DNA of 64,000 nucleotides from Isochrysis galbana (GCA_018136815.1 CM030931.1:6592399-6656398), one strand, 5' to 3'. Positions 1 through 10,700 are shown, counted from the stretch's first letter. Notes: generated from the letters alone by a model not told the origin. Numbers and translations: made by a program.

Positions 1-34
1 AGAGAGAGAAGGAGAGCGAGCCAAAGAGAGGAGG

Positions 35-215
35 AACCCCCCGTTTGCTATCGGGGGATTTCCTCTTCCCCCGATAGCTATCGGGGGTCCGCTTACGGCC
101 CCCCCCAGGAGCTATCCCCCGATAGCTCTCGGGGGATTTTCTCGGTCCCCCGGTAGCTCTCGGGGGGGCTGTTGGCGATCGGGAAAAAATTTCCCCCGAT
201 AGCTCTCGGGGGTAA
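35..215. repeat. Palindromic GATAGCTATC/GATAGCTCTC array, copy 1
   Basis: At least five copies of the word GATAGCTATC or GATAGCTCTC flanked by C-runs and G-runs, so each unit is a near-perfect palindrome. The stretch around 135-210 matches 27700-27780 nearly base for base, so this is a dispersed repeat and not chance. If the neighbouring cytochrome b561 gene continues past the left edge, the array lies inside its intron. Confidence 0.8.
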
Positions 216-243
216 CATCCATACGACATGCCGCGTGACATAC

Positions 244-770
244 GGCGGGCCGGAGTGCGGGCCCCCGAGCGTGTGATGGGGGTGCGAGAAGTGGCGCCCT
301 CGGGGCACCCACGCGACGGCGAGCGCGACGCCGGTGGCGGCCACCGCAAGCCCGCTTCCCTGAGAGAGCGGGGGGGGGGGGGGGAGTGCGTTGTTGGGGT
401 TTCCTCCCTTTTTGGGTGGGAGGGAGGGCCGATGGGGGGGGGGGGGCGCGAGGAGGGAGAAACACACCTGCACCACGCGATGCACACGGAGCCAGCGGCC
501 GCCGGTGAGCCGGGAGCGCCAAGCGAGCGAGAAAAAGGCGCCCGAGGGGAGGAGCACGCCCCACGCGACGGACATGAGCACACCGTGGGCGAGCAGCGGG
601 GACGCGGAGGAAGGGGGCGAGGACGCGGGGGAGGAAGGGGGCGAGAGAGGGGTCGTACCCACCGCGAGCGGCGGCGGCACGGACCAGAGTGCAGCGCGCA
701 GCAGCAGGTGCAGCCGCGCAAGCTCCGCCGAGTCGGCCGTGGTGCCCGCGCCGACGAGCAACTCTCCACT
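244..770 (-). CDS. Cytochrome b561-type transmembrane domain, partial gene
   Basis: Two exons of a heme-binding b561 transmembrane module, which moves electrons across a membrane. Exon up to 468 encodes HGVLMSVAWGVLLP and a helix ending VHRVVQ; an intron at 360-467 (GTGTGT...CTCTCAG, phase 0, 108 bp) joins it to GSGLAVAATGVALAVAW and HFSHPHHTLG (359-244). The three histidine contexts (HGVLM, VHRVVQ, HHTLG) match the family in order. A GTATGT donor follows at 243, so the remaining helices may lie beyond the left edge, with the palindromic array in the intron. The 5' end is not resolved: the frame is open to 950, but the part before about 770 looks non-coding. It could be the C-terminal half of a DOMON-b561 protein. 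Alternatively it is a truncated pseudogene. Confidence 0.6.
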
Positions 771-879
771 TGGCCGTGCAGGTTCTCGTGCGTGCGCACG
801 CGCGCACGCGCGGCACGTAACAGTCAGTGGGTGCGTGAGTGCGTGGGTGCGTGGGTGCATAGAAGTACACAGTACACAG

Positions 880-1030
880 TACCGGCGGTGTGGTGTTAAC
901 CAGCTGATGGTACCAACACTTGCAGATGGAAGTGTTAACGCATGTGCCACACCTAGCCAATGGAGGTGTTAACGCAAAGTGGGTCAACACCGGGTAAACG
1001 TGAACCCATACACCCTGAGGCCACGGCCAC
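880..1030. repeat. Iterated GTGTTAAC/GTCAACAC word, copy 1
   Basis: The word GTGTTAAC or its GTCAACAC variant occurs four times in about 100 bp. It is followed by CGTGAACCCATACACCCTG, which recurs with one change near 56650 beside a second GTCAACAC cluster. Function unknown. It is one of several loci in the window made of one iterated short word. Confidence 0.6.
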
Positions 1031-1581
1031 ACGGACACGGGAGGAAGGCGGAGACGGGGTGGATAAGCGACGATAAGGGGGCTCGACAATCACGCAACCG
1101 ACCGCGAGGCGTAATCGACCACTTAATGCAATTTTCAAAGTGCTCGATGTTGCTCCTCTTGTGAGGAGAGGGGGGGGAGGCGAATGATAGTTCGGTCAAA
1201 ACGCAAACGCAGCTGCGAGCGCGGAGGAAAATGGCGTTATATCTTGTGACTGGTGAGAATAGCTGATATAGTACTTCCAGGAAGTAGTCTCTCCCCTACC
1301 CGCAACAAAACTCTTAGCGACCAAAGGAATGAGGGAAACGCCACGAACCAAATAAAACGGTTGATAATGAGTACAACTTCGTCTAACGCCGAACGCTCGA
1401 ATGACGCCACGTTTCGGTTCGATGGCACAATTGAGGAATACTGAGGCACGGACGTTCGGGAGGTGCCATAGATGTTACAGTGGCTCCACTACAACATGTC
1501 GGAGCGAGAGGTGGGCGCCGGCGCATATTTGCTAGTTTTCAGTTGATCGGGGCAGTCCTCGAATCCAAATCGCTGGTCTCC
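1031..1581. other. Intergenic, no gene seen
   Basis: No convincing reading frame, splice pattern or repeat match was found between the GTGTTAAC cluster and the 3' end of the carrier gene. Confidence 0.5.
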
Positions 1582-2876
1582 CTACAGTCCCTCAAAGGCG
1601 CGTCTGAAGAACTCGTACAGCCCAAAAAAGCAGGCCACGGCCGGTGCGTAGTATAATGTCCGAAGCTCAATACCCCGTACTAGTGCCCCTGGGCCCTGGT
1701 CAGAGATGAGCTGTCGCGCGGAATCAACTGCATGTTTTAGACCGCATTCGCTCCCATCAGCCCGATCGGTCAAAGTGTGGGTCACCAAGACGTCTAGAGG
1801 TGTCGTGAGTGCAGCCGCCAATGCGCCTGCAAGCGCGCCTGCCAGCACGTCGGAATACGAATCTGGAGCCGAATCCATGAATGCATTTAACCTAAGGAAG
1901 CAACGGGATCCGGCAACATGAGCTGACAGCCGGCAAGGGTATACGAGACGCCAGCCCAAAGTCTAGCGACGAGTTGCATGGATGCGACCAAGACTTTGTT
2001 GACCCGGTCCTAGAGCCATCAATCGCCACTCATGTCTATCAGACCGATGAAGCAGTGCTGTCTCACCAAAAGGCTAGGCATGAATGAAACTGTTGGTACA
2101 ATGCAACTTGTAAACCGCCAAAGGGAACGTCTCGTGAAAGAATCGCTGCCCACGACGCTGCCCAGGCTCCAGGCGGAGTAGTTTTGAGTGCCATGATCAC
2201 TCCTCCCGCCTCGGAGATCTCGTTGGCGTGCGTCTGCATGCGCTTGCACAGTACCTCGGCAGGCAAGCGAAATATCGACCCGGCAGCGTCACCTGCTGCA
2301 CCGGCAACCATCCAGGCCGCGCAGTGATGTGATGCCCACCATGAATCCGGATCCATAAGGAGGATAGCTGAAAGGTACCCGTAGATTGCTAAATACACGG
2401 CTGCGTCTGGTGCCTGAGAACAGTCGGGCAGAGTAGCCGTGAGACAGTGTGCTCAATCTGTGGAAGAATACACCGTATGTGAAGAGGGGGGAGAAAGAAA
2501 GAAAGGCGGATAAGACATTGCGCAAGTTCGAGAATGCATGAGGAAGATCACCACACACCTCCTTCATCATGCTCGAAGCCACGCCTGCATAGAGATGGTC
2601 AAAGAGCGATTCCGGGGGAGGTCTTGCGGCAGCCGCCGGGAGCAACGAAGACGTCCCCTTCCATGCAGCGTCCGCATACATTGAGCTCTGCAGTCTCGTT
2701 TTGATGGTGTCGATCGGGTGCAGGAGCGCTGTCGAGAGGCCCGATGCAACAAAGGCGCAGACACCATCTCCAAGCACGGAGTGCTCGGAGAGCATCACCA
2801 CTGTCCCCGCGGCTCGCATTTTCAATGTTCGCACCGGTGTGCTCAGGCAGATCTGCGCGAGCAGCAGTGCGAGCAT
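1582..2876 (-). CDS. SLC25A26: Mitochondrial carrier, S-adenosylmethionine carrier type
   Basis: Three exons: 2876-2559, 2413-2067 and 1891-1582 (introns 145 and 175 bp, donors GTGTGT and GTGAGA). They sum to exactly 325 codons, a 324-residue inner-membrane carrier. Three repeats are visible. Repeat 1 has the signature HPIDTIKTRLQ. Repeat 2 has LPAEVLCKRMQ followed by SRDVPFGGLQVALY. Repeat 3 has GALAGALAAALTTPLDVLV and ends FFGLYEFFRRAFEGL. The RDVPF and TTPLDV contexts are those of the SAM-carrier branch, which imports the methyl donor for mitochondrial or plastid methylation. The third signature has Val where Lys/Arg is expected, so substrate identity is an inference. The start at 2876 is the first Met in frame after a pyrimidine-rich leader; MRAAG further in is possible. 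Confidence 0.82.
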
Positions 2877-2889
2877 GCACCAGTCCCCA

Positions 2890-3110
2890 GTGGGCGAAGG
2901 GCGGGAGGTGGGAGATGAGAGAGGAAAGGGAGCGCCGGGACTGCGGACGGGAGAGGGGAGAAAGGGGGGAGGGGGGGGGGGGGGGCGGGGTTCCGTGATG
3001 GCGTGATGAGAGAGAGAAGCGAGGAGGGAGAGGGGGGCGAGGGAGATGGCGATGGGGAGAGGGACGGGCAGAGAGAGGGGAAGAAGGGGGGGGGGGGGGG
3101 GGGGGGGTCA
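2890..3110 (-). promoter_or_regulatory. Polypyrimidine tract upstream of the carrier gene
   Basis: The + strand is almost all purine, with G-runs near 2955-2985 and 3086-3107, so the coding strand of the carrier is polypyrimidine up to the start codon. Most genes here have the same arrangement. A role as core promoter or 5' leader is inferred from position only. Confidence 0.4.
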
Positions 3111-3244
3111 CGACGCTCAGGAAGACAAGAACAGAATGGTACTACTACTACACCCCTGCTCGCCGGCTGCCGGCTGCCCGACGTCAACAGACCAACAACA
3201 ACACAACAACACATTGGAAAGGTTTTGCACACAAACGTTGAGCC

Positions 3245-3320
3245 TTTACTTAGGCTTTAGGGCGGTCAAACACGAGTCTAACTCCTAAGGGTGGGAGAGT
3301 GAAGAAGTCAGGAGTCAGGA
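3245..3320 (+). repeat. GGTCAAACAC...CTAAGGGTG dispersed repeat, copy 1
   Basis: GGGCGGTCAAACACG followed 13 nt later by CTCCTAAGGGTGGGAG. The pair recurs at 11045-11100 and, inverted, at 17850-17925, with a partial version at 8425-8460. The copies at 11 kb and 17.9 kb share a longer downstream stretch containing AGTCAAGATTGAGG. Confidence 0.55.
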
Positions 3321-3372
3321 GTGAGGAAATAGTACACCAAAGCAAAAGCAAAGGCGGTAGAAACAGAAACCC

Positions 3373-4168
3373 CGGAAAACACCCGCATCTAAAAAAAAAC
3401 TTTTAATATTCTTACCGCACTCGCGGCGAATGGAACCACTACCCACTACAAGTAGCACGTAGCATACTCTCTACACCCCCATTCCCCGGCCCTTCTCCCC
3501 CCGCCATCAGGCGGCTCCCCCGTACACTACTAGGGGGATTGGGGTGGAGGGCTTAGATATGGTCCGGTGGCCCGCGACACCCCCCGGTGATCTTTCCCCC
3601 CCTTCCTCCTGTGTCTCCGAGTGGGCGGCCCACTCTGTCTCGTCTTATCCTGTAAACAGGCGCGAGACTTACCGATTTTCCGGTGGGCGGAGCTCTCGCT
3701 CGCGCCCACCCCCTTTTCCGCGCTCTCTCTCCCCTCTCCTGCGGCACGCGCGATGGCGCGCCTGCGGCAGGCCTCCAGCTGCCCTCTGGCGGCCCCTGGA
3801 GGCTCCTGGAGGCCAGCCCAGGGGGCAGAGGAGGCAGGGGCTGGGCCCTGGCCTCCCCCGCCTCTCCCTCGCTGGCGCTCCCGAGCCTCTGGGGCCCCCA
3901 GTCTGCACTTGTCTGCCTGTCGACCAGGGGGGGAGGGGGGGTTGTGGAGCAATGGGCTGGTCACGAGGGGCCAGGATGGGCGAATGGGGCGAGCCTGTGG
4001 GGAAGAGAGTGGGTCAGTAGGGCAGTGGCCTCCTGGCAAGCCATCAGGCATGCCAGGAGGATGGGTGGTTCCTCCCCCATGGCAGGGGAGGAGTGGAGAG
4101 AGGGGGGGGCTCGTGCCCCCCCATGGGTCAACCAAGTATAAACTTAGTTCGGAAAACACCCGCATCTA
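3373..4168 (-). mobile_element. SINE-like retroelement A, full-length copy A1, with 19-bp target duplication
   Basis: The element proper is 3392-4149 (758 bp), flanked by the perfect direct repeat CGGAAAACACCCGCATCTA at 3373-3391 and 4150-4168. Read on the minus strand it begins with the palindromic head AACTAAGTTTATACTTG and ends ATTAAAAG plus a T-run. A long target duplication with a homopolymer tail is the mark of LINE-driven retroposition. The interior has no coding sign but several hairpins: arms 3637-3642 and 3663-3668, and a pair of CCTCCTGGC/GCCAGGAGG arms near 4030-4060. Other copies lie at 37243-37988 and 54894-55647, with partial copies near 20.4, 20.7, 24.4, 26.9, 48.9 and 60.1 kb. 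No tRNA-like A or B box is recognisable. Confidence 0.75.
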
Positions 4169-4189
4169 GCACATATACGATGCTCTTTA

Positions 4190-4480
4190 GGCCCCAGATC
4201 CTCTCGGGAGCCCCCACAACGAAGCGTGACCCGAAAACGGCAAAACAGGAAACAGGAACAGGCCCAAATACAATCTCGGAGAGCCCAACATCGAACCGAG
4301 CCCGGGCGCGCTGCGAGACCGTTCTTGGTCATCAACCCGGTGCCCGGCCCGTGCCACATTCGGAACGGCCACGAACCGCCGAGCCCGCGACGCCAATCGC
4401 GCGCAACGCGCCCCCAACCCCCAAGCCGCGTCCAAATGCGAAATGTCGAAATGTCGAAATCGGCCGCCGCGGCGCCTGAA
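4190..4480 (+). pseudogene. LINE-derived fragment, degenerate
   Basis: Shares a block (cccccacaacgaaacgt... then cgaaccga-gcccgggcgcgctgcg) with 8560-8780 and, inverted, with 21150-21400. The 8.6-kb copy runs into a reverse-transcriptase FADDT motif, so this block is probably from the same LINE. No intact frame remains here. Confidence 0.5.
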
Positions 4481-5023
4481 TGAAGGCACGCGCGCTAACG
4501 TCCGCCACCGGAGGTCGGGAGGTCGGAGGTCGTCTGCGGCAGAGGGGGAAGGGGGAGGGGAGCGGCGCGCGCTCCGTGACCTCATCATGACCCTATCAGT
4601 TTGCTGATAGTTGGTTGGTTGAGTCGGCCTTGAGCCACTCACTCCTCATCTCTCATCTCCTCATCTCCCTCCTCCTCAGCCTCCTCCTGCTCCGCCTCAG
4701 CATGCCTCATGTCTCCGCCTGTCTCCTATCACCTGCCGTCCCTCCTCACCGCCCTTTACTATTACTAACGTACTAACGTAGATGGGCCCCGTTTCTCACC
4801 GCACTCCGCACCCGCACTCCATCGGGGAAGAAGAAGAAAGGGGTGCAAATCCCCCAATCCCCCCCCCCCCCCTTCCTCTCTCCACTCTCACCCTTCGCTC
4901 TCTCTGCTGCCTGCGGCCTGCGGCGCGTCGCCATGCGCGCGCCATGGCCTGCTCTTAGAGGTAAGAGGTCCTTTGAGGCCCCCCAGAGGGCCAGCTGACG
5001 GTAGAGGTAACTCAGGTGGCATT
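4481..5023. other. Intergenic, CT-rich, no gene seen
   Basis: A simple run of CTCATCTC/CTCCTC units around 4640-4700 and a C-run near 4860 are the only structure noticed. No frame here is supported. Confidence 0.5.
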
Positions 5024-5536
5024 GGAGGTTGGGGCTCAGCCCTAGATGTGAAAGACAGAAACAGTGATTTTTTTCGGAGGCCAAACACAGTGTTTTTCAC
5101 TGTTTTTCAAACGCCCTCCGTTTTTGCCACTGTTTTTTTAGAGCGGGACTGGGGCTGGGGGCCGCCCGCGCGCGGCGCGCGCGAGCGCGAGCGCGGCGTG
5201 CGCGCGGGACCGCGGCCACCACCACCAGCACGCGCGCGGAACGCGTGCGTGGGCTTGGGGTTGAACACACCGATAGCGGCTCGCCATCGGCCGAGGGGAG
5301 GGGAGGGGGCAGCGGCGGCGGCGGCCTACGTATGCGTAGGACGCAGGACGCGGAGGAGCGGAGGCGGAGGCGTTCCGCGCGCGGGGGAAAAGGCCCCCCT
5401 GCGGTATATGTGGCCCCACTGTTTTTCGCACTGTTTTTTACTGTTTTTTTTCGATTCCCAAAAACAGCTGTTTTTAATGTCTTTCTAGACCCCACCCGCT
5501 GTTTTTCACATCTAGGGGCTCAGCCTCCTGACCTCC
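5024..5536. mobile_element. Candidate inverted-repeat element with iterated CACTGTTTTT words
   Basis: The ends are imperfect inverted repeats: 5024-5053 reads GGAGGTTGGGGCTCAGCCCT then AGATGTGAAA, and the complement of 5504-5536 carries GCTGAGCCCCTAGATGTGAA. Just inside both ends the word CACTGTTTTT or its variants repeats (5080-5130 and 5415-5510). The centre is GC-rich and non-coding. No target duplication was found, so the boundaries are approximate. It resembles a MITE with subterminal transposase-binding words. Confidence 0.5.
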
Positions 5537-5821
5537 AGATGGCAGGGGGAAAGGGCCGGGGACGTGTGGGTGCTGAAGGCGTGCGTGAGAGCAGCGAGCC
5601 CAAGGCTGTGCGCACGGCGAGAATATCAAGGAGTTTTGTTTTCGTCAATCGATGGAAGTCGCCGAAACTCCGTCTTATTCAAGAAGTGACCAAGAGAACG
5701 GCGACTGACTCATCTCGATTTGTGTTGTAGGTCTCTATCCTTCTGTGAAGTCCCTGTGAAATCCTCCCGAACCAAGTTGACCACGGACTTGTAACACAGG
5801 CCGGCCGGCGTCAGCTTGGCC

Positions 5822-7467
5822 ATGCACTCCTCACGCGCGAGCCATGAAGACCAAGGCACTGAGGCAATGTCGCACCCTACCGCGCCGCTGCTGTCGGTCC
5901 CTCGGCGTCTGCTCTGCCACGGCGGATTCTGGACCGCTGTCTTCACCACCGCGAATGCCGCATTGGGCGCCGGCGTGCTCGCCTACCCAGTCGCCTTCCG
6001 TGACGCGGGGATGGCAGGCGGGACTCTCCTACTCTTTGCCTTCGCGATCACCGCGTCGCTGGGTTTGTTCACGGTACTACAATGCATGTCCCGTACCCAG
6101 GCCACCAATCCTTCGGTGAGGGACTACACAAAGATGGTCAGCTCTGCATTTGGCACCAAAGCGGAAGTCGGTGTCACCCTGCTGATCTTGTTGTATGTCT
6201 TTGGTGCATGCTGGGGATACCTCGTACTCCTGGCCGATACGGTCACCCCCATGATACTCAAACTGCACCCGACTTTCAATGAGGGTTTAACGCGATCCAT
6301 CATTCAGTAAGCGCCACCACCTTATCTTGCCGCGCTCATCAATGTCAGCTGAGAGACTCAGCTCTTTGAGCCGACATTGTCAATGCCTGACACCCAAACG
6401 TTCACTTCCATCACACTCTTCTCAGGATCATTTCAACATGCATTTCTATTGGGCTGTGTGCCCTCCGCAACATCAATACCCTCAAGTACTCGAGCGCGCT
6501 TGCGATTGCTGCAGTGTTAACAACCGTCATTATGCTCGTGAAGAACTATGTGATGCGACCATGCAAGAGGGGAGACTGCACGGACTCTGTGGGGATGACA
6601 GACTGGTGTCATAAGGGCGATTGCTCGGGGTGGTGCACCTTGGAGCAATCGATTCACACGCCAGAACGTTGCCCAAGCGGCACTGAGGGTGTCTCGATTT
6701 GGCCCAAAGACGTGGACGGTCTCCTTCGTGCTCTGCCGCTCATTGCCTTTGCACTACAGTGTCATATTCAAGGAGCAGTTGTGTATGATGAAATGCCAAC
6801 ACAGCTAAAGTCACACCCCTCGGCAAGCTTGGCAGTTGCAGCTACATCATCAATTCTCCTTGTTTTGCTCTATCTTCCCACCGGCCTAGCTGGATATGCG
6901 GCCTTCGGCGCTGTGACGCAGGGAGATATCTTGACGAACTTTGCCTCTGATGACCCACTCGCGGATGTTGCGCGCGGGTGTATTGCAATCACCGCCTTGT
7001 GTGCCTATCCAATGCAGCACTTTCCCGCACGTTTAATATTACACAACGTTCTGGGCTCGCTGCTCCAGAAGCAAAAGGAGCGAGACGAGAGCGCAAACGA
7101 TCGGAGTAATATGATGTCATTGAGCATGCCGCTCGAAGCATCGTTAGAGCAGCCAAGTCCCGAGCCGTCCATGCAAGAGCCCAGCGCCATCTTCATTTGG
7201 GGCGAATCATGTGTGTGGTGCTTGCTGGTTCTTGGCCTGTCGCTTGCGGCCGCTGGCTCGTCCCTCTCCGGAGTCTTCTCGCTTGTAGGGGCGCTCTGCG
7301 GCGGAAATGTCATATTCACTATCCCGGGAGCACTCTGGCTCCAAATCGGCGATGGCAATCGGATACGTCGTGGGGTCCGAGCTGCTCCCCTACTTTTCAT
7401 GGGCGGCTTCGTGACGATTTTCGGGACCTACGCAACGATTCAAGAACTTGTTGAGGGGACGCGTTGA
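5822..7467 (+). CDS. Amino acid transporter, SLC38/AVT-like (Aa_trans family)
   Basis: Two exons, 5822-6306 and 6426-7467, joined by a 119-bp intron (GTAAGC...TTCTCAG, phase 2), give 508 residues. The N-terminal helix carries NAALGAGVLAYPVAF, the family's first-helix signature, then GMAGGTLLLFAFAI. The middle has FALQCHIQGAVVYDEM (the FxFQCH...YxEM context) and GLAGYAAFGAVTQGDILTNF. About eleven hydrophobic segments are visible. A cysteine-rich loop (GDCTDSVGMTDWCHKGDCSG) probably faces the lumen or outside. The family moves neutral amino acids with H+ or Na+ across plasma or vacuolar membranes; the direction and substrate cannot be read here. ATG at 5822 is the first in frame; a second Met lies 15 codons on. 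Confidence 0.85.
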
Positions 7468-8390
7468 GATCGGCTGCGTTGAGATAGCCCTATCGCACGA
7501 ACAAACCGGTGAAGCAAAAAGCATGCGAACCGTTGCATTCATCTTCCGATTATCCGCTTACGGACATTGAACATCTACGGAATCATAAGAACTCGTGTCA
7601 TTCTCAGTCGCATGAAGAGCACGAGTGCATGAGTAGATGGAGGAGGACTAGTAGGGATCAGAGGACAGTCTACAGTGTTATGGGACAGCACCACCGCACG
7701 CCAAAACGTGTTCTCGCTATCCATTAGCTCTCCTCGCTCTCGCTCCTTACTCCTCTCATGGTCTTCGTCGTCCAGCCGCTCCTTGCAGCCATTCTTGAAG
7801 AGCTCTCTCTTCCTCTGCGCTCCGCTGCAACCTCAACCGGTTTACTTTACCCAACCGCTATGTCACCCCGATGCTGACCGTCTTTCTCTAGCTTGGCACA
7901 ATGTGCGTGCTCATCCATATGTGATTCACCCGCCCGCCCATATGAGGCGAGTAGTAGCGTCACTGACTGAGTTTGGTGTGCCCCTAGGGAAGCAGTTTGC
8001 AGCACAAGACTCCTCACAGGCGGTCGTCCTCGGTCGCAGCATCGATGAGCACAAGCTTGCGCCCCCTGCGTAGCAGTCGTCCAAGAGGACATTGTGTGCG
8101 GCGAATTCTACTCTGTAGAAGTCACGTATAATACATTTCCATACCAACATGAACAACGATTTTTTAGGCCGTCGGGAGTAGGTGTTCCGGGGTAAATAAA
8201 CGAATAGCCTGTCGTTCGCTTTCGCTTTCGCTTTTTGCTTTCGCGACGTTTCGGGGGTGTCGTATAGCCCGAAAGGGCGTCTAGTGCTAGTGTCTCGAAT
8301 ATGCGCGTCGTCGCATGGCACCACGTTAGGTGGCACGAAGTACGAATCTTCGCGGTAGCAACCGCATAGCCTGCACGTATGATCAGTTCT
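7468..8390. other. Intergenic, no gene supported
   Basis: Open frames exist (for example 7675-8073 +) but lack recognisable motifs. A short TCGCTT/TTCGC simple repeat lies at 8215-8245. Confidence 0.45.
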
Positions 8391-8392
8391 AG

Positions 8393-8460
8393 ATGTAGAT
8401 CTAAGTTTATACTTAGCAGGGTGGTCAAACAGTGTTTTTTATAAGGGGTGAAAAAATGAC
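8393..8460 (+). repeat. CTAAGTTTATACTTAG palindromic head fused to GGTCAAACA repeat
   Basis: A perfect copy of the 16-bp palindrome that begins SINE-like element A, here followed not by the element body but by GTGGTCAAACAGTG and AAGGGGTGAAAAA, a degenerate copy of the 3245/11045/17850 repeat. The head can therefore occur without its usual body. Confidence 0.5.
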
Positions 8461-8559
8461 CATCTCCATCTCAGAATTGAGGAAATTAGAGGATTTTTTT
8501 CGGGAGAAAGTTCCCAATACACCCAACTAGCAAATATCCGGGGCCCATTAGGACCCGGA

Positions 8560-8970
8560 CCCCCCCCTTGGGCCCCCACAACAAAACGTAATCAAAAACT
8601 GACAAAAGGCGCTAAAATCGCAAAAGCTTAAAAAGCCCAACTTCGAACCGATGCCGGGCGCGCTGCGTGGCCGTTTTCGACGATCCATCCGGACGGGGGA
8701 CCCCACCAGATACCAAATACGCATATCCCACCCGGATGGTCACGCCAATCGGGCAGGCCGCGCGCCGAACCCTCATCAATGGAGACGAGGATATATCGGG
8801 CGTAAACCTGAATGGCTATAGCCTAAACCTAAAAATAAGCCAGTTCGCCGATGACACGGCGTTGATAACCCGGGACTATAAAAGCCTCCAAAAGCCCCTA
8901 CGATGGGTAAAACTACACGAGAAGGCGACAGGTGGTAAAACCAACGTAAACAAATTTCAAGGACTAGGCC
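8560..8970 (+). pseudogene. LINE reverse-transcriptase fragment
   Basis: The + frame reads MVTPIGQAARRTLINGDEDI, then NGYSLNLKISQFADDTALIT and a KTNVNK segment. FADDT is the catalytic YxDD-type box of non-LTR reverse transcriptases, and the preceding ISG...LNLKISQ context is the usual one. The frame is open for only about 130 codons and lacks all other domains, so it is a dead 5'- and 3'-truncated piece. An inverted relative (21140-21400) encodes TVTPIGRTARRNL. Confidence 0.7.
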
Positions 8971-8974
8971 AGAA

Positions 8975-9113
8975 TGATGATTGGCCAGCCCCTGCCAGAG
9001 GGCAGGGGCTGGGGTTGATTGTACGGGCCCACCCCGGGGGGTGTCCGTGATGGAGAGAGGAGGGCGCGAGGCCCCCATTGACCCCCACTTATAAAAGTAG
9101 GTTTGCTTAGGGC
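8975..9113 (-). repeat. SINE-like element B, partial copy
   Basis: On the minus strand: CTACTTTTATAAGTGGGGG, then TCAATGGGGGCCTCGCG and a C-run plus CTCTCTCC. Related copies start near 60185 and 63070, both on +. The head, G/C hairpin and CTCTCTCC follow the same plan as element A but with a different sequence. Confidence 0.6.
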
Positions 9114-9425
9114 ACACTCTCCATGATCAAGAATTGTTGGTCTACATTTCGTAGAGGCGGGGAGCGAACCTCGTACCTCGTCCTTGAGGCGCTGGTGGAG
9201 GAAGTGTTTTTTCATCGAGCACGGTAGCAACAATATATGCACCGGCGCACAAAGGACTAAGGGACATGCCCACAAGGGCACACACTCCAGCAGAGCGGAA
9301 AGCCCTTCGACCTTCAACATACTCACTCCCCATGCTGCCGTTCGACGAAGTACTAGCTACACAATTGGCAGCGTGACGAAGGGAGAGCGATGGAGCCACC
9401 CTCCTCGAGCACGCACGAATCCGGA

Positions 9426-10700
9426 TTACATGAATCCCTGAACATGTGTAACCAGCGATCTAAATAGAGCTTTCCAGCCTTCAGCTGTGAGGAGCTCGCG
9501 TCGGAGCTGGGGGTTCCGAACTGCCACCAACGCCGTGCCACCAAGAAGCCCTGCCAATCGTTCAGCTCCTCGTGGCCGGGGTGTTGGATTGGAGAGGAAA
9601 TCTAGCAGCAAGTGCATGAGCAGCATACGGCCGATTGCCAACTCCACCGTACCGAAACGCAACATCGTATCCGGCAGCAATGAAGCGCGCAGTGCGATCA
9701 ATCCCATAACAGCGCCGCTAGTGCTCGCACGTCCTTCCGCTGTCTTTGTGAAGGGCATTTGCGCAATGGATGCACCCAAGGATGCACACACACCCGCAGC
9801 AGCGAATGCACCGACGGCATGCCATTTTCCGAGTTGTGCCTCGAGTGATGGCATCACTACTAACAGCATAGTAGTCGTGTGTAGCCAGTGCACGATCCCA
9901 GCCGGGCTGAACGATGCCGTAAGCAGCGTCCAAATCCTGCCACGCAACAAGTTTCTGAGTGAAGAGGCCAAAAATGTCTCTGACCTGGGAAGGATGCGCC
10001 GGAGTACATAGCCGACGAACGTTGTGTAAATTATGACCTGTGCGGCGTCCAGAGATGGGAGCCAATGGCGGGCCGCCATCGTGGAGGCGGGCACAAGAGG
10101 AAGCCATGCACCAAGCACACCGAGCCAAACAATCTCCGAATGTACAGCAACACTTCCTAGGGGACCGTTGTGCATGATTGCCTCAGCCTGGCGCAGATGC
10201 GACGGTATGAGTGCACCAAAACGCTCATTGTGAGCTTCTAACGCCAATAAAAGCCCCGTCGGTTCAGGACGACTAAGCCCACAGCCTACACCGATGAGGC
10301 CCAAACACAAGAGGGGCTGCCACCTCAAGCGCTTGCGCTTGGTGGTAACCAGTGATCCTTCCGCTGCTACAGGCGCATCAGGGCCACGTTGAAACCGATC
10401 TTCTTGTTGATTCAGCTCAACTCCTGCCCCTCCAAATGCGAAATCCTCGCCACCCGGCAGAGTGAGGCTGTCGCTGCCAGGTTGAGGAGACCCAGCTTTG
10501 GGCAACGGCGGCTTGGGTTCGCCCTTGCTTCCAGTGGGTGCAAACGGGTTTGGAGGGATGGGGTAGTCGAGGTCGGCACCTCCACGGAGACGAGCGATGA
10601 GCGGCAGCGACCTGCTCTGCACCGAGCCCGCCACCGCTGCGAGGAGCACCATTGGTACCATCAGGCGACGCGGAAGAGCTCGAGCGGCGCAGCTCGCCAT
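9426..10700 (-). CDS. Rhomboid-like membrane protein with plastid-type leader
   Basis: Single exon, 424 residues, ATG at 10700. The leader (about residues 1-40) has a basic start, a hydrophobic core MVPMVLLAAVAGS and then SRSLPLIARLRGG, consistent with a signal peptide plus transit peptide. Residues 45-110 are Pro/Gly-rich. The C-terminal 250 residues hold several helices with rhomboid landmarks: GRIWTLLTASFSPAGIVHWL (the WRLLT...HxxxN region), STSGAVMGL with a candidate serine near residue 328, and LLMHLLLDFLSN with a candidate histidine near 363. In rhomboids the G-x-S-G serine and a later His form the dyad; here the site reads T-S-G. Intramembrane protease activity is therefore possible but unproven, and a rhomboid pseudoprotease is the alternative. 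A purine tract on + at 10725-10757 precedes the start. Confidence 0.72.
   Translation of the reverse strand: MASCAARALPRRLMVPMVLLAAVAGSVQSRSLPLIARLRGGADLDYPIPPNPFAPTGSKGEPKPPLPKAGSPQPGSDSLTLPGGEDFAFGGAGVELNQQEDRFQRGPDAPVAAEGSLVTTKRKRLRWQPLLCLGLIGVGCGLSRPEPTGLLLALEAHNERFGALIPSHLRQAEAIMHNGPLGSVAVHSEIVWLGVLGAWLPLVPASTMAARHWLPSLDAAQVIIYTTFVGYVLRRILPRSETFLASSLRNLLRGRIWTLLTASFSPAGIVHWLHTTTMLLVVMPSLEAQLGKWHAVGAFAAAGVCASLGASIAQMPFTKTAEGRASTSGAVMGLIALRASLLPDTMLRFGTVELAIGRMLLMHLLLDFLSNPTPRPRGAERLAGLLGGTALVAVRNPQLRRELLTAEGWKALFRSLVTHVQGFM

Noticed and set aside
3530..4169. Several frames of 150-210 codons in the element A copy
   Set aside because: No frame is conserved among copies A1, A2 and A3, and the copies vary by indels.
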